Shown: in pieces, positions 62,356-64,000 of the stretch | Numbering within the stretch: the stretch's first letter is position 1 | Layout: each line of letters starts with the position of its first letter | Assembly: GCA_026394375.1 (NCBI GenBank) | Contig: JAPKYJ010000013.1 | Coordinates: 128,089-192,088, forward strand | Direction of reading: 5' to 3' | DNA length: 64,000 nucleotides | Source of the DNA: Methanomassiliicoccales archaeon | GTDB taxonomy: Archaea > Thermoplasmatota > Thermoplasmata > Methanomassiliicoccales > UBA472 | Notes under the pieces: generated by a model | Seen by the model: the letters and a program-made list of their open reading frames with translations, nothing else | Told to the model about the DNA's origin: nothing | The model's database searches: none | Made by a program: the position numbers and the translations under genes

Positions 62356-63197
62356 TCCGATGGCGGCTTCGCTTTGACGTATGATCCGAAGACCTTGACG
62401 AAGGATGATTTGCGCACCAGTTCCGCGATGGCCTCGCTGACCTTGGTATCGTTCACGTGGCCGTCGATGTCCACGTAGAACACGTATTCCCAGGTGCGCC
62501 CTTTCCTCGGTCGGGACTCGAGCTTGGAGAGGTTGACATTGCGTTGGGCGAACGCCCCTATGCATTGATACAATGCTCCAGGTATGTTCTTGGTGGCGAA
62601 GACCAGGGAAGTGCGATCGCCCACCGGCAGGATGGATGTGCTCTTCTCGACCACGAAGAAGCGCGTATAGTTCCGGGGAACGGACTGGATATCCTCCTTC
62701 AAGACCTTCATCTGGTAGTAGGAGGCGGCGCGCTTGGAAGCGATGGCCGCCTCATCCTTCTGCTTTCGTTCCTTGACCATGCGCACGCTGCCCGCCGTGT
62801 CGAATGCAGGGATCTTCTCCCACTCCGGATGGCTGGAAAGGAATGCGCGACACTGGCCGAGCGCCTGCGGATGGCTGTAGACCCTCCTAACGTCCTGCAT
62901 CTTCGAAGAGGGGTGAGAGACGAGGCAATGGCGCACTGCCACTAGGACTTCGCCGGTCACAGTGAGATCGCTCTCCAGCAGCAGGTCGCTTACGACCGTG
63001 ACGCTGCCCTCTATGGAGTTCTCTATTGGCAGGACGGCGTGCGAGACCTCGCTCGATTCCACTTTCTGGAAGACCTCCTCGAACTCGTTGCAGGGAATGG
63101 TGTCCACGTCCTCTCCGAAGAACTGCAGTATCGCGTCCTCGGAATAGGCGCCGTGCACGCCCTGGAAGGCTATTCGTTCAGCTCGCTTGGGGGACAT
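62352..63197 (-). CDS. pheA: Prephenate dehydratase with ACT domain
   Basis: 281 residues. The catalytic domain has AFQGVHGAYSEDAI, VLPIENSIEGSV and the key NYTRFFVV; the ACT domain has the phenylalanine-binding ESRP within LSKLESRPRKG. It converts prephenate to phenylpyruvate with feedback by phenylalanine. The frame opens at 63242, but ATG 63197 fits family length. Its start overlaps the end of the aspartokinase gene by 20 bases, so they are one transcription unit. Confidence 0.92.
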   Translation of the reverse strand: MSPKRAERIAFQGVHGAYSEDAILQFFGEDVDTIPCNEFEEVFQKVESSEVSHAVLPIENSIEGSVTVVSDLLLESDLTVTGEVLVAVRHCLVSHPSSKMQDVRRVYSHPQALGQCRAFLSSHPEWEKIPAFDTAGSVRMVKERKQKDEAAIASKRAASYYQMKVLKEDIQSVPRNYTRFFVVEKSTSILPVGDRTSLVFATKNIPGALYQCIGAFAQRNVNLSKLESRPRKGRTWEYVFYVDIDGHVNDTKVSEAIAELVRKSSFVKVFGSYVKAKPPSD

Positions 63198-64000
63198 TTT
63201 CGGAGAAGAACTCCTTGTGTATCGCCTTGATGGTTCGCTCAAGGTTCTGCCGGTCGACCGTGAAATGGTATGCCACGAGAGAAGCTCCAGCGGAGATCAT
63301 GTTCACGCTCACGCCTTCGCTCGCCACGGCCGAGAAGACCCTGGCTGCTATCCCCTTTTCATATCCCAGGCCTTCGCCGACCACGCAGAGCAGGGCGATG
63401 TCGTCCACCGTCTCTATCTTCTCGATGACGCCCTTCTTGCTCTCCTCCAGGGCGTCCTGCGCCAACGGTAGATCATGCTTGCTCACCAGGAAGGCGATGC
63501 ACGTCTGCGACGTGGCCGCCGAGTAGATATTGACCCCGGCATCCGTGAGCTTGGAGGAGATCTCGGACATGACTCCTGCCTTGTACCCCGCTCCAGCGCC
63601 ATACACCTTGATGATGGCCATGTTCTTCATGAAGGAGATGGATTTGATGGTCTGGGCTCTTTGCACTCCCGAGGGCTGGATGGCCGTGCCCCTGACCTCC
63701 GGCTTGAAGACGTTCTTCACGAAGATGGTGATGTTCTTCATTCTTGCTGGCTCCACGGTCCGAGGGTGCAGCACCTGCGCTCCGAAGTAGGAGAGCTCGG
63801 CCGCTTCATCGTACGAAAGGGTATCGATGGGCACCGCCTCCTTCACGATCTTGGGATCGACGGACATGAAACCGTCCACGTCCTTCCAGATCTCCAATGC
63901 ATCGGCGTTGAGGACGTTCGCTATGACGGAAGCGGAGTAATCGCTGCCGTTGCGTCCGAAGACCGTGACGTGGCCTTCCGGGGTCCGTCCGAAGAAGCCC
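63178..64000 (-). CDS. Aspartokinase, C-terminal part, cut by window edge
   Basis: The frame enters from the right edge at GFFGRTPEGHVTVFGRNGSDYSAS and runs to a TGA at 63178, 273 codons in the window. EIWKDVDGFMSVDP, ELSYFGAQVLHPRTVEPA and two ACT domains (IKSISFMKNMAIIKVYG; VDDIALLCVVGEGLGYEKGIAARVF) identify aspartate kinase. It makes aspartyl phosphate for lysine, threonine and methionine synthesis and is usually feedback-controlled through the ACT domains. No homoserine dehydrogenase domain follows. The N-terminal part lies outside the window. Confidence 0.93.
   Translation of the reverse strand, partial: GFFGRTPEGHVTVFGRNGSDYSASVIANVLNADALEIWKDVDGFMSVDPKIVKEAVPIDTLSYDEAAELSYFGAQVLHPRTVEPARMKNITIFVKNVFKPEVRGTAIQPSGVQRAQTIKSISFMKNMAIIKVYGAGAGYKAGVMSEISSKLTDAGVNIYSAATSQTCIAFLVSKHDLPLAQDALEESKKGVIEKIETVDDIALLCVVGEGLGYEKGIAARVFSAVASEGVSVNMISAGASLVAYHFTVDRQNLERTIKAIHKEFFSENVPQAS

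Overview
This 64 kb window is a compact, G+C-rich archaeal chromosome segment. Archaeal marker genes are rpoL, truD, dphB, trm5, cobY, archaeal cobT, a Hef-type helicase, an ATP-dependent DNA ligase and mre11-rad50. The gene set fits Thermoplasmatota, possibly a relative of Methanomassiliicoccales, but no single gene here proves the order. Many lone or first genes have a TATA-like box 24-34 bases before the start codon, which suggests leaderless mRNAs. Internal operon genes have Shine-Dalgarno sequences and overlapping ATGA/GTGA/TTGA junctions. TAG is a common stop codon (about 18 of roughly 50 readable stops), which argues against routine pyrrolysine decoding.

Layout. 0-12 kb: the start of acetyl-CoA synthetase (cut by the window edge), a small unknown gene, a 1431-residue TPR protein, truD-rpoL, an acetate transporter, DNA ligase, a Hef-like helicase and an IscA-type carrier. 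12-31.9 kb: a GNAT, an APC permease fused to two USP domains, a divergent DHH protein, a metallopeptidase, an OB/HD exoribonuclease-like protein, a gene-poor 0.7 kb gap, DUF72, ADP-forming acetyl-CoA synthetase with a BioD/DRTGG partner, rad50-mre11, a CPA2 antiporter, a degenerate FtsZ-like protein, dphB/trm5 with overlapping start codons, and dcd.

32.2-42.1 kb is a corrinoid uptake and salvage locus: btuF-btuC-btuD-cobD-cbiB-cbiS-cobS-cobY on the plus strand, and cobT and a phosphoglycerate-mutase-like gene on the minus strand. Together they would import corrinoids, remodel cobinamides (CbiS amidohydrolase), make aminopropanol phosphate (CobD), attach it (CbiB), activate cobinamide phosphate with GTP (CobY), make alpha-ribazole phosphate (CobT) and join the two (CobS, CbiS phosphatase). 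The three transcription units share one palindromic operator, the best candidate here for an undescribed regulon.

42.2-47 kb: an NTF2-like protein, a secreted/anchored beta-sandwich protein, hypF, gcvH, a small unknown protein and a peroxiredoxin interrupted by an in-frame TAG. 47.2-59.0 kb: a more A+T-rich, probably acquired chemosensory cluster (frameshifted PAS sensor, CheW, CheR-TPR, CheW, soluble PAS-MCP, CheA-REC, CheB, hybrid kinase) whose content resembles bacterial Wsp systems and which lacks a stand-alone CheY. 59.1-64 kb: MTA phosphorylase, two paralogous flavin-reductase-like proteins, an aminotransferase, prephenate dehydratase and aspartokinase (cut by the right edge). I found no tRNA, rRNA, CRISPR array or insertion sequence.
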